A stretch of 64,000 nt of DNA from Clostridium manihotivorum (GCF_004015185.1 NZ_CP025746.1:1240001-1304000); one strand, 5' to 3'; numbered from the stretch's first letter, positions 19,553 to 30,127 are shown. Translations and numbers: made by a program. Notes: generated from the letters alone by a model not told the origin.

Positions 19553-19596
19553 TATAGCGTATTGACTTCACTTGGAGTTGATATGCTTTTTTTGTT
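19553..19596 (+). terminator. Riboswitch expression-platform terminator
   Basis: Hairpin with arms AGCGTATTGACTT and GGAGTTGATATGCT (including G-T pairs) followed by seven Ts, directly downstream of the aptamer. Guanine binding should favour this terminator and lower guaB transcription. Confidence 0.85.
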
Positions 19597-19664
19597 TTAA
19601 ATTATAGGATTTGTTAATTATAGTACATAAATGCAATTTGACTTGCAAGAAATATTAAAAATGA

Positions 19665-21149
<1,485 letters not shown>

Positions 21150-21410
21150 TTAAATAACTTGATATATACCTAAGGTTCGAATATAATTGTTAGTGGATAT
21201 ACGAAAGTATTTGAAATAATTATATTAATAGTTCGGAATGGTACGTATAAAGTATGTATAAAAAAAAGATGCCTGGTGCTGAAGTGAAGCTATAATATAA
21301 CTATTTTAATATTATTGTTTCATACCATACCTGGTATCTATGACTTATTTAACTGTTATTAAAATTTTTAATATAGAGATCTAATTTCATACCTAAAATG
21401 GAGGAAACCA
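21150..21410. other. guaB-guaA spacer
   Basis: 260 bases. It holds an inverted repeat AATATAATT/AATTATATT (about 21179 and 21218) and a GTTCGGAATG segment near 21232 that on the other strand resembles a PurR-box half (CCGAAC). A weak AGATGCC/GGTATCT stem lies near 21268-21343. None is strong enough to call. Confidence 0.35.
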
Positions 21411-22943
21411 ATGAATAGAGAAATTGTTTTGGTAGTGGATTTTGGTGGACAATATAATCAGCTTATCGCAAGAAGAGTAAGAGAATGCGGAGTTTATTGT
21501 GAAATAATACCTTACACTTATAGTTTAGAAAAGATAAGAGAAAAGAACCCTAGCGCCTTAATATTTACTGGAGGTCCTAATAGTGTTTATGGAGAAGACT
21601 CTCCATCCATTGATAGAGAAATCTTTAATATAGGAGTACCTGTATTAGGAATATGCTACGGTGACCAATTAATGGCACATAAGCTAGAAGGAAAAGTTGC
21701 AACAGCTCCAGTTAGAGAATATGGAAAAACTAATGTGAATTTAGATAATCAATCAAGATTATTTAAGGGAATAGATGGTAGTGAGACTTGTTGGATGAGT
21801 CATACAGACTATATTGCCGAAGCTCCTAAGGGCTTTAAGATAGTTGGTCATACAGATGTTTGTCCTATAGCAGCAATGGAAAATGAAGATAAGAAGCTTT
21901 ACGGTGTTCAGTTCCATCCAGAAGTTGAGCATACTCCATTTGGTAAGAAAATGTTTGAGAACTTCTTATATGACATATGTGGACTTTCTAAGTCTTGGTC
22001 TATGGCTTCTTTTGCAGAAGAGAAGATACAAGAAATAAAAGAAATAGTTGGCGACAAGAAGCTTATCTGTGCACTTTCTGGTGGTGTTGATTCATCTGTT
22101 GCAGCGGTTTTAGTTCATAAAGCTGTTGGTAAGCAATTAACTTGTATATTTGTTGACCACGGTCTACTTAGAAAAGATGAAGGGGATCAAGTAGAAAAGA
22201 TCTTCAGTGAGCAATTTGATATGAACCTTATAAGAGTAAATGCTCAAGAAAGATTCTTATCAAAACTTGCAGGTCAAGCTGACCCTGAAACAAAGAGAAA
22301 GATAATCGGAGAAGAATTCATAAGAGTATTTGAAGAAGAAGCTAACAAGATAGGTGAAGCTAAATTCTTAGTTCAAGGAACTATATATCCAGATGTAGTT
22401 GAAAGTGGAACAGGAACTTCTGCAGTTATAAAGAGTCACCATAACGTAGGTGGACTTCCAGAAGATATAGATTTTGAGCTTATAGAACCATTAAGAGAAT
22501 TATTTAAGGATGAAGTTAGAGCTGTAGGTGAAGAGCTAGGTATACCTCATAACTTAGTATGGAGACAGCCTTTCCCAGGACCAGGTCTTGCAATAAGAGT
22601 ACTAGGTGAAGTTACTGAAGAAAAGCTTCATATAGTAAGAGAAGCAGACGCTATATACAGAGAAGAAATAGCTCTTGCTGGCCTTGAAGGCAAGATATGG
22701 CAATACTTTGCTGTATTACCTGACATAAGAAGCGTAGGAGTTATGGGAGATGAAAGAACTTACTGCCATACTATAGCTTTAAGAGCAGTAACCTCATCAG
22801 ACGGAATGACTTCAAACTGGGCTCATATACCATACGAAGTACTAGATAAGGTATCTAGAAGAATAGTCAATGAAGTTCAAGGAGTAAACAGAATTGTTTA
22901 TGACGTAACTTCAAAACCACCAGCAACTATTGAGTGGGAATAG
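21411..22943 (+). CDS. guaA: GMP synthase (glutamine-hydrolysing)
   Basis: Converts XMP, ATP and glutamine to GMP. The class I glutamine amidotransferase domain has the nucleophile in LGICYGDQ (Cys near 82) and the HPEVEHT His/Glu pair. The ATP pyrophosphatase domain begins with the P-loop ALSGGVDSS (near 225), and the C-terminal dimerisation domain ends in PPATIEWE. At 510 residues it is intact. The last 80 bases (22864-22943) are the left attachment repeat of the integrative element, so the 3' end is at least partly island-derived while still coding a normal C-terminus. Confidence 0.97.
   Translation: MNREIVLVVDFGGQYNQLIARRVRECGVYCEIIPYTYSLEKIREKNPSALIFTGGPNSVYGEDSPSIDREIFNIGVPVLGICYGDQLMAHKLEGKVATAPVREYGKTNVNLDNQSRLFKGIDGSETCWMSHTDYIAEAPKGFKIVGHTDVCPIAAMENEDKKLYGVQFHPEVEHTPFGKKMFENFLYDICGLSKSWSMASFAEEKIQEIKEIVGDKKLICALSGGVDSSVAAVLVHKAVGKQLTCIFVDHGLLRKDEGDQVEKIFSEQFDMNLIRVNAQERFLSKLAGQADPETKRKIIGEEFIRVFEEEANKIGEAKFLVQGTIYPDVVESGTGTSAVIKSHHNVGGLPEDIDFELIEPLRELFKDEVRAVGEELGIPHNLVWRQPFPGPGLAIRVLGEVTEEKLHIVREADAIYREEIALAGLEGKIWQYFAVLPDIRSVGVMGDERTYCHTIALRAVTSSDGMTSNWAHIPYEVLDKVSRRIVNEVQGVNRIVYDVTSKPPATIEWE
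22864..22943 (+). repeat. Left attachment repeat (attL) in guaA
   Basis: 80 bp identical to 34472-34551 except C/T at 22904 (34512 in the other copy). It covers the last 26 codons and stop of guaA. The crossover point lies somewhere inside it. Confidence 0.9.
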
Positions 22944-22957
22944 ACTGTTCTAAGCAG

Positions 22958-23025
22958 TGAAATCAGTTGAAACCTTTGAAATACAAGGAAATATCAATGA
23001 AATAACTGTGAAATATAAGTGAATA
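22958..23025 (+). promoter_or_regulatory. Candidate integrase arm-binding sites, left end
   Basis: Repeated TGAAAT-like words begin at 22958, 22968 (TGAAAC), 22977, 22998, 23009 and 23020 (TGAATA). Spacings are 9-11 or 21 bases, so they lie on one face of the helix. A matching cluster lies inside the right end. This layout is typical of tyrosine-integrase arm sites; binding itself is inferred. Confidence 0.6.
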
Positions 23026-23042
23026 TTAGTTATATAAAAAGT

Positions 23043-23092
23043 CTTTATGACATGTTTAATTACATGATATGTCATAAGGGCTTTTTTCTTTT
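23043..23092 (+). terminator. Terminator between guaA and integrase
   Basis: 11-bp stem CTTTATGACAT/ATGTCATAAGG followed by GCTTTTTTCTTTT. It replaces the native guaA terminator displaced to the right end by the insertion. Confidence 0.85.
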
Positions 23093-23122
23093 ATTTCATT
23101 ATTTTTAGGAGGTAATCAAGAA

Positions 23123-24097
23123 ATGCAAAAAGGAGATTTCAGAGGGACAAGGTTATTTAAACAAAAAGGCAAGGAATCAGTATTATATGAAACATTATTT
23201 GAACAATTTTATAAGTCAGCAGAAATTAAAGGAAGGGCAGTAGACACTTTAAGAACATATAGACACCACAATAAATATTTTCTAGAATTCCTTTGCTATA
23301 AAACAGGAAAGAACAATCCAACCTGTGAAATTATAGATTTTGAACTTATGGAGGATTATATAAGCTATTTACAACAGATTAAAGAGATAAAAAACAATAT
23401 CACAATTAACTCTTATATGCAAAATGTAAGTCCTGTAATTAAATATGGATTCAAAAAGGGATATATTTATAAAGATTTTCAGTTTCCTTATTTAAAGGTA
23501 CAAGAAACTTTTAAAGAAATATATACTCCTGAAGAAATAGAAGTGTTATTGGAAAAGCCAAAGAAAAGTAATTTTGTTGAAATTAGAGATTGGGCAATAA
23601 TTTGGACATTAGCATCTACAGCTATAAGAGCAACAGAATTAAGAAATTTAATTGTACAGTCTGTTGATCTAATTAATAGAAGTATTGCTGTTAATAGAAC
23701 AAAAAGTAAAAAGCCTAGATATGTACCAATTTCAACTTCACTTTGTGAGGTGTTAGAAGAATACTTGGAAGTTAGGGAGGGGGAGGGGGAAGGATACCTA
23801 TTCCCAACAGTTTTTAATACTCAAATGGAAAGGTCAACTTTACAGAAACAAATTAAAAGATATTGCAATGAAAGGGGGATTGAAAAGTGTTCATTACACT
23901 TATTTAGACACACATTTATAACAAATTCAGTAAATGCAAATGTTAGTCCTTTGATTCTTAAAAGGGTAACAGGACATTCAACACTGCATGAATTAAATAA
24001 ATACTATAATGCAAGACTTACTGATGTTGTTGCAATAATAGATGATGTTGCACCCAAAATTAATAAGAAACAACAATATTTTAAGAATAAAAAATAA
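23123..24097 (+). CDS. int: Tyrosine recombinase / integrase
   Basis: Site-specific recombinase of 324 residues that should insert and excise the island. An N-terminal SAM-like core-binding domain (about residues 15-125) precedes the catalytic domain. Catalytic residues are visible: Arg in AIRATELRNL (near 173), Lys in RTKSKKPRYVP, HLFRHTF (His and Arg near 262), His in GHSTLHELNKYY and the nucleophile Tyr near its end. It has a strong AGGAGG site. It reads away from guaA, directly inside attL, the usual place for such integrases. Confidence 0.93.
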   Translation: MQKGDFRGTRLFKQKGKESVLYETLFEQFYKSAEIKGRAVDTLRTYRHHNKYFLEFLCYKTGKNNPTCEIIDFELMEDYISYLQQIKEIKNNITINSYMQNVSPVIKYGFKKGYIYKDFQFPYLKVQETFKEIYTPEEIEVLLEKPKKSNFVEIRDWAIIWTLASTAIRATELRNLIVQSVDLINRSIAVNRTKSKKPRYVPISTSLCEVLEEYLEVREGEGEGYLFPTVFNTQMERSTLQKQIKRYCNERGIEKCSLHLFRHTFITNSVNANVSPLILKRVTGHSTLHELNKYYNARLTDVVAIIDDVAPKINKKQQYFKNKK

Positions 24098-24098
24098 A

Positions 24099-24600
24099 GG
24101 GAAAGGTGCTACCAACACCAATCCCAGCAAGATTTTAGATACCAACTAGCATAATTGAATATAGAAAATCTTAAGTTCATTTTAGCATGTTCAGAAACAT
24201 GTTTCAATGACATTTAAGTATGTGTTGAGATAGGATTAATCACATAATAAAATAACCTATCAGGAATGGTGCTACATCCCCCCACAGTATGAAAAAAGTT
24301 ACTAAAGGGTAAGGGATAGTTCTGTGCTTTTTTACTGTATCAAGAAAGCACAAATCCCCTGATTGAATGGATTCAGGGTTAACAAAAACATTAGGCTGGA
24401 TGTCCTGAAGTCATATGACTTGGCAAGATTATAGTAAGATTACCATGTAATTGTTGTTCTAGGGTAGGAATGGAGCAATTAAGGCTGTAATGCTGATACA
24501 GATGTTTGAAAGGGTACAACTCTGATACACCAAACAATAATACCTTGCTTAACTGAAGTAAGGTTTCTATGCCCTTCAGGAGGTGTCCACTGGATTCCCA
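24099..24600 (+). ncRNA. Candidate large structured non-coding RNA
   Basis: No supported gene lies here, yet the segment is richer in G and C than its flanks and dense in local inverted repeats: GGTG/CACC (24105), AAGATTTT/AAAATCTT (24129-24172), CATGTT/AACATG (24186), GATAGG/CCTATC (24229-24262), a compound stem GGGAT + GTGCTTT (24313-24358), CCCTGA/TCAGGG, the palindrome AAGTCATATGACTT and ACCTTGCTT/AAGTAAGGT (24542). The ends can also pair: GGGAA at 24099 with TTCCC at 24595, or AATCCCAG at 24120 with CTGGATT at 24590. GGTGCTAC occurs twice. The strand is uncertain; plus is favoured by its purine bias. Confidence 0.4.
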
Positions 24601-24743
24601 AACAATAGGCATATGTACAAGCAAAGGTAAATAGCAAAATCTAAATTATTATATTTTATAGCTTAATAAATACTTCATATGAAAAGAATATACTTTAAAA
24701 TGTAGAAAATGAAAAGTATTAACTCTGAATATATAAATATAAG

Positions 24744-25712
24744 TTAGTTTTGTGTATTAGATAAGAGTGATGATTTCAAAGTATCATTTAAATAAAAAGT
24801 TTGAAGAACTTCTTTAAGTATAATTTCAATGTTGTTAGCTTCCCAATATGGGATTCTTATAAGTTTTATGTTATTTATTCTACAAAAGTCATCTTTTAAT
24901 TTATCCCTTAAATTCTGAATTTTAAGCTTATCTTTACCACCAAAATATTTAACTGGTTTAAAGTGTTGTATTCCATCAAATTCAATAGCAAGTACATTTC
25001 CATTATTATTTCTCAATACAAAATCAAATAAGTGCCTTTTTAATCCTTCAAAGCTATATTGATGTTTGTAGCTTATACCATTGTTTTCTAAAAAAGTTAT
25101 TATCCTCTTTTCACCAAAGCTTGTATTACATTTATGACAGGCACTTAATCCCCTTAGGAAGCTATCAGGTGAAACTTCAAATATATGTCCACAGGTAGTG
25201 TGCTTAAGTTGTGTTCTTGTTCTTGCACCATTGTATACTCCAGCAAGCTCATATTCTCCATTAAACTTAATTAAGATTTCTTTCTTGAATGAATCTTCTG
25301 TTTTCCATACACACCCATTACACTTAGGACACCTTCTATGTTGCATTAAAAATTTATCAGGTGTAACTAAATACTCATAACCACAGATATTATGCTTAAC
25401 TTTAATTTTTGTTCTTGCATTTATGTAGGGTTCAAGAAATGAATATTCATTACTAACCTGTTCATGTACTCTATTTAAAAATACTTCATTAGATATTGGC
25501 TTGCACTGAGGGCTTCTTTTGGTAGCACATTTGGGACAAGTTATTTGACCACTGTCTTTGAATTTTACAAAAGCTTTTTTAAACACATTACCACACTTAC
25601 ATTTAAATAACATCTTTGTAGAATTTGATTTATATATACTGGATAATAGAATGCAATCTGAAAATTTCTCCACATATTCTCTTACATATTCCATAGTAAG
25701 TTTTCTAGGCAT
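24744..25712 (-). CDS. Zinc-repeat protein with Vsr/EDxHD-like endonuclease domain
   Basis: 322 residues. The N-terminus holds three tandem ~65-residue zinc units of the form CGxxF/Y...CPKC (CKCG...CPKC, HNICG...CPKCNG, HTTCG...CHKCN). The C-terminus (about 215-310) looks like a Vsr/PD-(D/E)XK fold: EKRIITFLENN, HLFDFVL, AIEFDGIQHF and DKLKDDFCRIN followed by LIRIPY. The EFDGIQH motif resembles phage EDxHD homing endonucleases such as I-Bth0305I. It may be a homing or defence nuclease. The start at 25712 has GGGAGGT upstream; it is transcribed against int. The nuclease fold is likely, the biological role open. Confidence 0.65.
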   Translation of the reverse strand: MPRKLTMEYVREYVEKFSDCILLSSIYKSNSTKMLFKCKCGNVFKKAFVKFKDSGQITCPKCATKRSPQCKPISNEVFLNRVHEQVSNEYSFLEPYINARTKIKVKHNICGYEYLVTPDKFLMQHRRCPKCNGCVWKTEDSFKKEILIKFNGEYELAGVYNGARTRTQLKHTTCGHIFEVSPDSFLRGLSACHKCNTSFGEKRIITFLENNGISYKHQYSFEGLKRHLFDFVLRNNNGNVLAIEFDGIQHFKPVKYFGGKDKLKIQNLRDKLKDDFCRINNIKLIRIPYWEANNIEIILKEVLQTFYLNDTLKSSLLSNTQN

Positions 25713-26029
25713 ATAAGTACCTCCCAAATTAAAAGGTTGTAACTTTAATAGTGAATTATTTTATTTGATAAATTTGAATTGTCATAAAACCAATTGCAAA
25801 GCTAGTAGAACAACTCATATTTTCTATGGAAGTTAATCTCAAACTATAATTATTTATATTTTACCCATTTAGACAAGCTGTTATACCTGTTAGTTTAGAT
25901 TTGAAAGATCCAGTGAAAGTGGATTTAACTTTTTATCATAGTAATTAAGTTAAAAAATATTTAAATGTCACAAATAAGATAAGTTATTTAATATATCCTT
26001 TGAAAATAAAATAATCAGGGGGAATACAA
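25713..26029. other. Divergent intergenic region
   Basis: About 315 AT-rich bases between the divergent endonuclease and Rha genes, so it must hold both promoters. The only distinct signal is ATGTCACAAAT at 25965-25975, 55 bases before the Rha start, which recurs upstream of the replication-like gene. Confidence 0.5.
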
Positions 26030-26842
26030 ATGAATAATTTAGTAATACACAGTATTAATGGGGTTTTGATGGTAGATAGTAGGGAAATAGCTGAAGTGAT
26101 AGGGAAAGCACATAACAATTTAGTAAGAGATATAGATGGATATAGTAAAGTTATAAGTCAAAACTCAAATTTGAGTTCTGATAAGTTTTTTCTAGAAAGT
26201 AGTTATATAACTGGAACTGGAAAAGCATATAGATGTTACCTATTAACTAAAAAAGGCTGTGATATGGTTGCTAATAAAATGACAGGTGAAAAGGGTATTT
26301 TATTTTCAGCAACATATATAGAGCAGTTCTATAAAATGGAGGAAACTTTAAATAATCAACAGATGAAGCTTCCAACTACATATAGAGAAGCATTACTACA
26401 ATTAGCTCAAGCTGAAGAAGAAAGAGAACTTTTACTATTAGAAAATTCCAAAGTAAAGGAATTTGCTGAACAAAACCATGAAAAGGCAAGAGCATTTGAA
26501 ATAATGTTTGAAATAACTGAAGGATTTGATGTTGAAGCAGTTTCAAAAGCTTTTGGGATTAAAGGATTGGGTAGAAATAATATGTTCCAATATTTAAGAG
26601 AAATAGGTTGGTTGACTAGAAAGAATATTCCAAGACAAATGATGCTGAATAAAGGATATATTATTGCAAAGCCTTATACATATAGTAAAGGAAATTATGT
26701 AATTAATGATATTAAAACACTTATAACTGAGAAAGGGGTTATAGCATTATATAAAAATCTATCTGAAACATACTTAAGCAAGAAATCTAAAACAATTGAA
26801 GAAGTGTTAGGAGGATTAGCACATGAGAAAAACAAGAACTAA
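26030..26842 (+). CDS. Rha-type phage regulatory protein with KilAC/Ant C-terminus
   Basis: 270 residues. The N-terminal pRha domain shows SREIAEVIGKAHNNLVRDID and YLLTKKGCDMVANKMTGEKG followed by YIEQFYKMEE. The C-terminal half matches the antirepressor KilAC type (VSKAFGIKGLGRNNMFQYLREIGWL, then NKGYIIAKPY). Such proteins act as antirepressors or regulators in prophages and satellites. The ribosome site is GGGGGA. Its presence gives the island a phage-like regulatory layer. Confidence 0.85.
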   Translation: MNNLVIHSINGVLMVDSREIAEVIGKAHNNLVRDIDGYSKVISQNSNLSSDKFFLESSYITGTGKAYRCYLLTKKGCDMVANKMTGEKGILFSATYIEQFYKMEETLNNQQMKLPTTYREALLQLAQAEEERELLLLENSKVKEFAEQNHEKARAFEIMFEITEGFDVEAVSKAFGIKGLGRNNMFQYLREIGWLTRKNIPRQMMLNKGYIIAKPYTYSKGNYVINDIKTLITEKGVIALYKNLSETYLSKKSKTIEEVLGGLAHEKNKN

Positions 26843-26878
26843 CAAAATATTTTTCAAAATTAATTAGTAGTTAAATTG

Positions 26879-26896
26879 TTATTTGTCCATTATAAT
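26879..26896 (+). promoter_or_regulatory. Repeated promoter-like block, copy 1
   Basis: The 18 bases TTATTTGTCCATTATAAT recur exactly at 32191-32208. The 3' end is a perfect TATAAT. This copy lies 82 bases upstream of the replication-like gene and abuts ATGTCACAAAT (26895-26905). Confidence 0.5.
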
Positions 26897-26977
26897 GTCA
26901 CAAATGAACTCCAGTATTTAATTTGTAGTATGTAGGGACTGAAGTTTCTACAATTTATTAATACAAGGAGTTTGATT

Positions 26978-27982
26978 ATGTTAAATAATGAATTTAGTCA
27001 AGAGTTTGTAGATATCAAAACAGGAGAATACTTCACAAATGAGCAGTTAAGGGAATGTTTTTTAGCAGAAGAAACACTAAAGAAGTCAAAGCAAAGGGAT
27101 GCATTTAGAAGAAAGCAACAAAAACACTGGACAAACCTAGAAGTTAAAGAAATGCTAGGTGGGGATTTTATACAACAGCAATACATTAATACTGTTAGTG
27201 TATGCTTGAGTGATTCAGGAAAGTTTGATTCTGCTTTTGCCTTTAGAATGGCATATTTAACTACTTATATGGATTTCAATAATATACTTGTGTTTGATGC
27301 ATCCAGTAAGAAAATAACAAGATTTATAGAAGAAAGGGATTTGATAGAAGTTATGGGACTGGCTTCAAAGCAACTAAGGCAATTTAAAAAGACTTGTTTT
27401 GATACTGGAATACTGGAATATGAGGTTATAGAAGGTGCTAAGGCTATTAAAGTAAATAAGTTAATTGCATGTAAGGGTAAACTTCCAGCTTATTATAAAA
27501 GAAATAGTATAAGAGTATCAGTTCCATATTTACAGGACATATATAGTAGAGCAGAAAATAGAGAACATAAGCAATTAGGTTATTTAATTGGTCTGTTACC
27601 CTATATAAACTATGAATATAGTTTGTTATGTTTAAATCCTGAACAGGAATATAAAAATTATTTGCAACCATTAACAATACAGGATATATGCAAAATACTA
27701 AAATATGATATTACTAAAGCTTCAAGGCTTTTTGATGAACTTAGAAAAACAACTTTAAATGGACACTGTGTTTTTTGTGTTGCTGGAATAGGTAAAAAAG
27801 ATGCTTTTTTTCTTAATCCTAAAGTATTTTATAAAGGGGTTACTCCTTCAGGACTCAAATGGCTAGAAGAACTATTTGAGAGTGCTGAAGCATGGGAAGA
27901 TAGTAGGAAATTAAGAATTAAAAATAAGAAACCTATAGAAAGTTTAAAGCAAATATGTAAAGATGCAAAGATACTGAAATAG
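26978..27982 (+). CDS. Replication-initiator-like winged-helix protein
   Basis: 334 residues, no confident family. A basic N-terminus is followed by two helix-turn-helix-like regions: FIEERDLIEVMGLASKQLRQFKK (about 110-135) and LTIQDICKILKYDITKASRLFDEL (about 230-255). It ends its second domain with DAFFLNPKVFYKG, like the FxxNPxxxxKG close of RepL-type and other Firmicute plasmid initiators. I therefore suggest a replication initiator or related regulator; a plain transcription factor is possible. ATG 26978 has AAGGAG seven bases upstream; a TTG at 26972 is too close to it. Confidence 0.5.
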   Translation: MLNNEFSQEFVDIKTGEYFTNEQLRECFLAEETLKKSKQRDAFRRKQQKHWTNLEVKEMLGGDFIQQQYINTVSVCLSDSGKFDSAFAFRMAYLTTYMDFNNILVFDASSKKITRFIEERDLIEVMGLASKQLRQFKKTCFDTGILEYEVIEGAKAIKVNKLIACKGKLPAYYKRNSIRVSVPYLQDIYSRAENREHKQLGYLIGLLPYINYEYSLLCLNPEQEYKNYLQPLTIQDICKILKYDITKASRLFDELRKTTLNGHCVFCVAGIGKKDAFFLNPKVFYKGVTPSGLKWLEELFESAEAWEDSRKLRIKNKKPIESLKQICKDAKILK

Positions 27983-28606
27983 GTTCAATAGAGATTGATT
28001 TTTAAATTGATGGTGTTTATAACTTCTTAATCTAATTAACATAATCAACTAGACATTCTAGCACTATTATTAATAATTAACTAGACATTTTAGCCTAGCA
28101 CTTTGGCACTATTGCTGGTTTATAGCTATGTTCCCTATATAAGTATATGTAGTGTACACATAAGAAGACATGCCCTAAAGGGCAAAGCCTAAAGGCTTAC
28201 AACAAAAATAAGGCACAATCTTAAATATTTGTTTTAATAAACAAGCATAAACATAATAATTATTTAACAGTTGTGCCTGAAGCCATTAGGCTGAAGGCTG
28301 GGCTTTAGCTCATAAGTAAAATATTTGATTTTAGTAGGTATCAGTTTGATTTCATTCACAGTGTTAACCAATCATCAGTAGGAATTATAAAAAATAAGAA
28401 AGGAAGTCATTATACAGTAACTTCATTAATTATAACAATATAGATAATTAATATTGTGTTTAAACCACATATAAGTTATACAGAAATTGATAACTAGCTA
28501 GATTGCTAGTTATAAGTATATTAAGGGATACTTTTTAATATGATATTGCATTGATGCTGAAATAAACTTACAATTAATATATACATTGTAGAATGGTGGT
28601 GTTATT
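27983..28606. repeat. Repeat-rich non-coding region, candidate origin or regulatory region
   Basis: 624 bases without a gene. It holds direct repeats CTAGACATTYTAGC (28049 and 28081), adjacent palindromes GCCCTAAAGGGC (28172) and AAGCCTAAAGGCTT (28185), an AGGCACAA/TTGTGCCT pair (28211 and 28271), several AAGGCTGGGCTTTAGC-like words near 28295, and a 9-bp inverted repeat ATAACTAGC/GCTAGTTAT (28490-28513). It lies directly after the replication-like gene, so an origin is possible. Confidence 0.4.
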
Positions 28607-29176
28607 ATGAAATTTTACCATATGGCAAGGAAAGGTTATTTAAGTCAAGGTCAAGTAATTCAATCAAGGCATATTGATAATATACAATGCATGGATGAAT
28701 ATACATCTAGTATGTTACAAGATTACTTCAATAATACATTTACAAATGGTGTGTGTGTACATGGAGAACATTACTTTGCAGTAGGTGGTGGTTATACATA
28801 TATATACCCAATAACTGAATTATTGTTAGAAAAAGGTAGACAAGCAATTGATAAGAATTTGCCATCTAGAGTAAATGCTATTTTTTCACTTGATAATATT
28901 GATAGATTCAATCAATTATGTTCTTTAATGAAGGTAAATCTTGAAGACTATGACATATGGGAGGTTGAATCAGAGAATAGTTTCAGAGGTGATATGTTTT
29001 TAATTGATACTATTCAAGGACTAGTGATAAGTAATCAATCAATTCTTATTGCATCAATGTTGATAGACTATTATTGGAAAGGGGAACCATTGCAAAAGTT
29101 TTTAAAAAGTGATGAGCCTTTTTGGGAGTACTTATTACAACCACCAGTTAAGGTTATAAAAAAAGTAAATTTATGA
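28607..29176 (+). CDS. DUF2441-like protein (ADP-ribosyltransferase-like fold suspected)
   Basis: 189 residues, cytosolic. It has the layout I associate with DUF2441: N-terminal FYHMARKGYLSQGQVI, a middle SRVNAIFSLDNIDRF, DYDIWEVESENSFRGDMFLID, then IDYYWKGEP and a C-terminal EYLLQPPVKVIKKV. The early Tyr-His and late Glu-x-Leu elements resemble ADP-ribosyltransferase folds, but catalysis is inferred. It starts after GGTGGTG. The HEPN-like gene begins ten bases after its stop, and DUF262 follows, making a tight three-gene unit. Possible roles are a toxin, a sensor or an effector. Confidence 0.5.
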   Translation: MKFYHMARKGYLSQGQVIQSRHIDNIQCMDEYTSSMLQDYFNNTFTNGVCVHGEHYFAVGGGYTYIYPITELLLEKGRQAIDKNLPSRVNAIFSLDNIDRFNQLCSLMKVNLEDYDIWEVESENSFRGDMFLIDTIQGLVISNQSILIASMLIDYYWKGEPLQKFLKSDEPFWEYLLQPPVKVIKKVNL

Positions 29177-29186
29177 GGTGCACAGT

Positions 29187-30095
29187 TTGGGGGATATAGA
29201 TAAATTAAGAGGGCAAGAGTTATATGAGTCAATAAAAGAATATATTGAGTATGATGAATCTAAAAAAATTAATCAGAATATATTTAATAGAATAGTGTTT
29301 AACAAAGAGGAACTTTTATCACTATTTAATGAATGCAGTATTGAATTTGATGCTACAGGAATCTATGGAGATAAAACAGATTATTTTAAAGAATTTGTTC
29401 AAATAAGAGTTCCAATAGCATTAAAGAGTAAATTAGATAAATATGGGTATTATCTAGATGGTGTTTGTAGAATTTATTATAAGCCAAATGGTAAATATGA
29501 GCTTGCAGGTATTAATATATTACCTGATAGAAAAAGAATTGTATCTAGAAATATTGAATTTATTGAAAAGCAAGTACAGGTTAATATAGATCCTAAAAAT
29601 ATAGTATATGATAACTTTAAAATTCATGTAATTACTAATAGTTATGATAAGGTGGAAAAAGATTATATTATGGAAGCATGTAATTGTGGAATTAGTGGTA
29701 ATAGGCTAGCAACAGCAACTATGATAGGGTGTGCAGCTGAAAGATTGTTGATTCTATTGTGTGAAGCATATTCTGCCTATTTAATTAAGCATGGTTCACA
29801 AACAGAAATCTCTAAGTTTAATAATGAAATACTCAATGCTAAGAAAGCTCATAAAAGGTTAGAGGGGTTTTTTAAAGTAATTTCAAATAAGAAAGAATTA
29901 TTTAGTCAACTTGGATTTGAAAATCATGAAATTAATTTTTCTTTTTTGGATATAATTAGGCAGGTTAGAAATGATGCTGGGCACCCAACAGGTGTTGTGA
30001 TTGAATCAGAAAGACTGCAAACAATAATTACAAATTACAGCTTACTTTATAATAAAATACATGAGTTAATTGATGCTTTATATAAATATGAATAG
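29187..30095 (+). CDS. HEPN-like protein, middle gene of the cassette
   Basis: 302 residues. The N-terminal 160 residues are not recognised. The C-terminal helical domain contains IIRQVRNDAGHPTG (near 275), an R-x4-H motif typical of HEPN ribonucleases and related RNA-binding domains, followed by a helix ending the protein. A conserved-looking helix TMIGCAAERLLILLCEAY precedes it. I prefer TTG 29187, six bases after GAGGTG; GTG 29178 lies inside that site. It is coupled to the genes on both sides. RNase activity is inference. Confidence 0.6.
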   Translation: MGDIDKLRGQELYESIKEYIEYDESKKINQNIFNRIVFNKEELLSLFNECSIEFDATGIYGDKTDYFKEFVQIRVPIALKSKLDKYGYYLDGVCRIYYKPNGKYELAGINILPDRKRIVSRNIEFIEKQVQVNIDPKNIVYDNFKIHVITNSYDKVEKDYIMEACNCGISGNRLATATMIGCAAERLLILLCEAYSAYLIKHGSQTEISKFNNEILNAKKAHKRLEGFFKVISNKKELFSQLGFENHEINFSFLDIIRQVRNDAGHPTGVVIESERLQTIITNYSLLYNKIHELIDALYKYE

Positions 30096-30127
30096 TATTA
30101 ATTTAAAAAATGGGTTGGAGGCAATTT

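Noticed and set aside
21170..21245. Possible PurR boxes between guaB and guaA (TTCGAAT and TTCGGAAT)
   Set aside because: Both lie in the same orientation 57 bases apart and match the box imperfectly; PurR boxes normally occur as closely spaced inverted pairs.
24391..24624. 77-codon open frame on the minus strand inside the hairpin-rich region
   Set aside because: No ribosome site, no recognisable domain, and it overlaps the inverted repeats; I prefer a non-coding interpretation.
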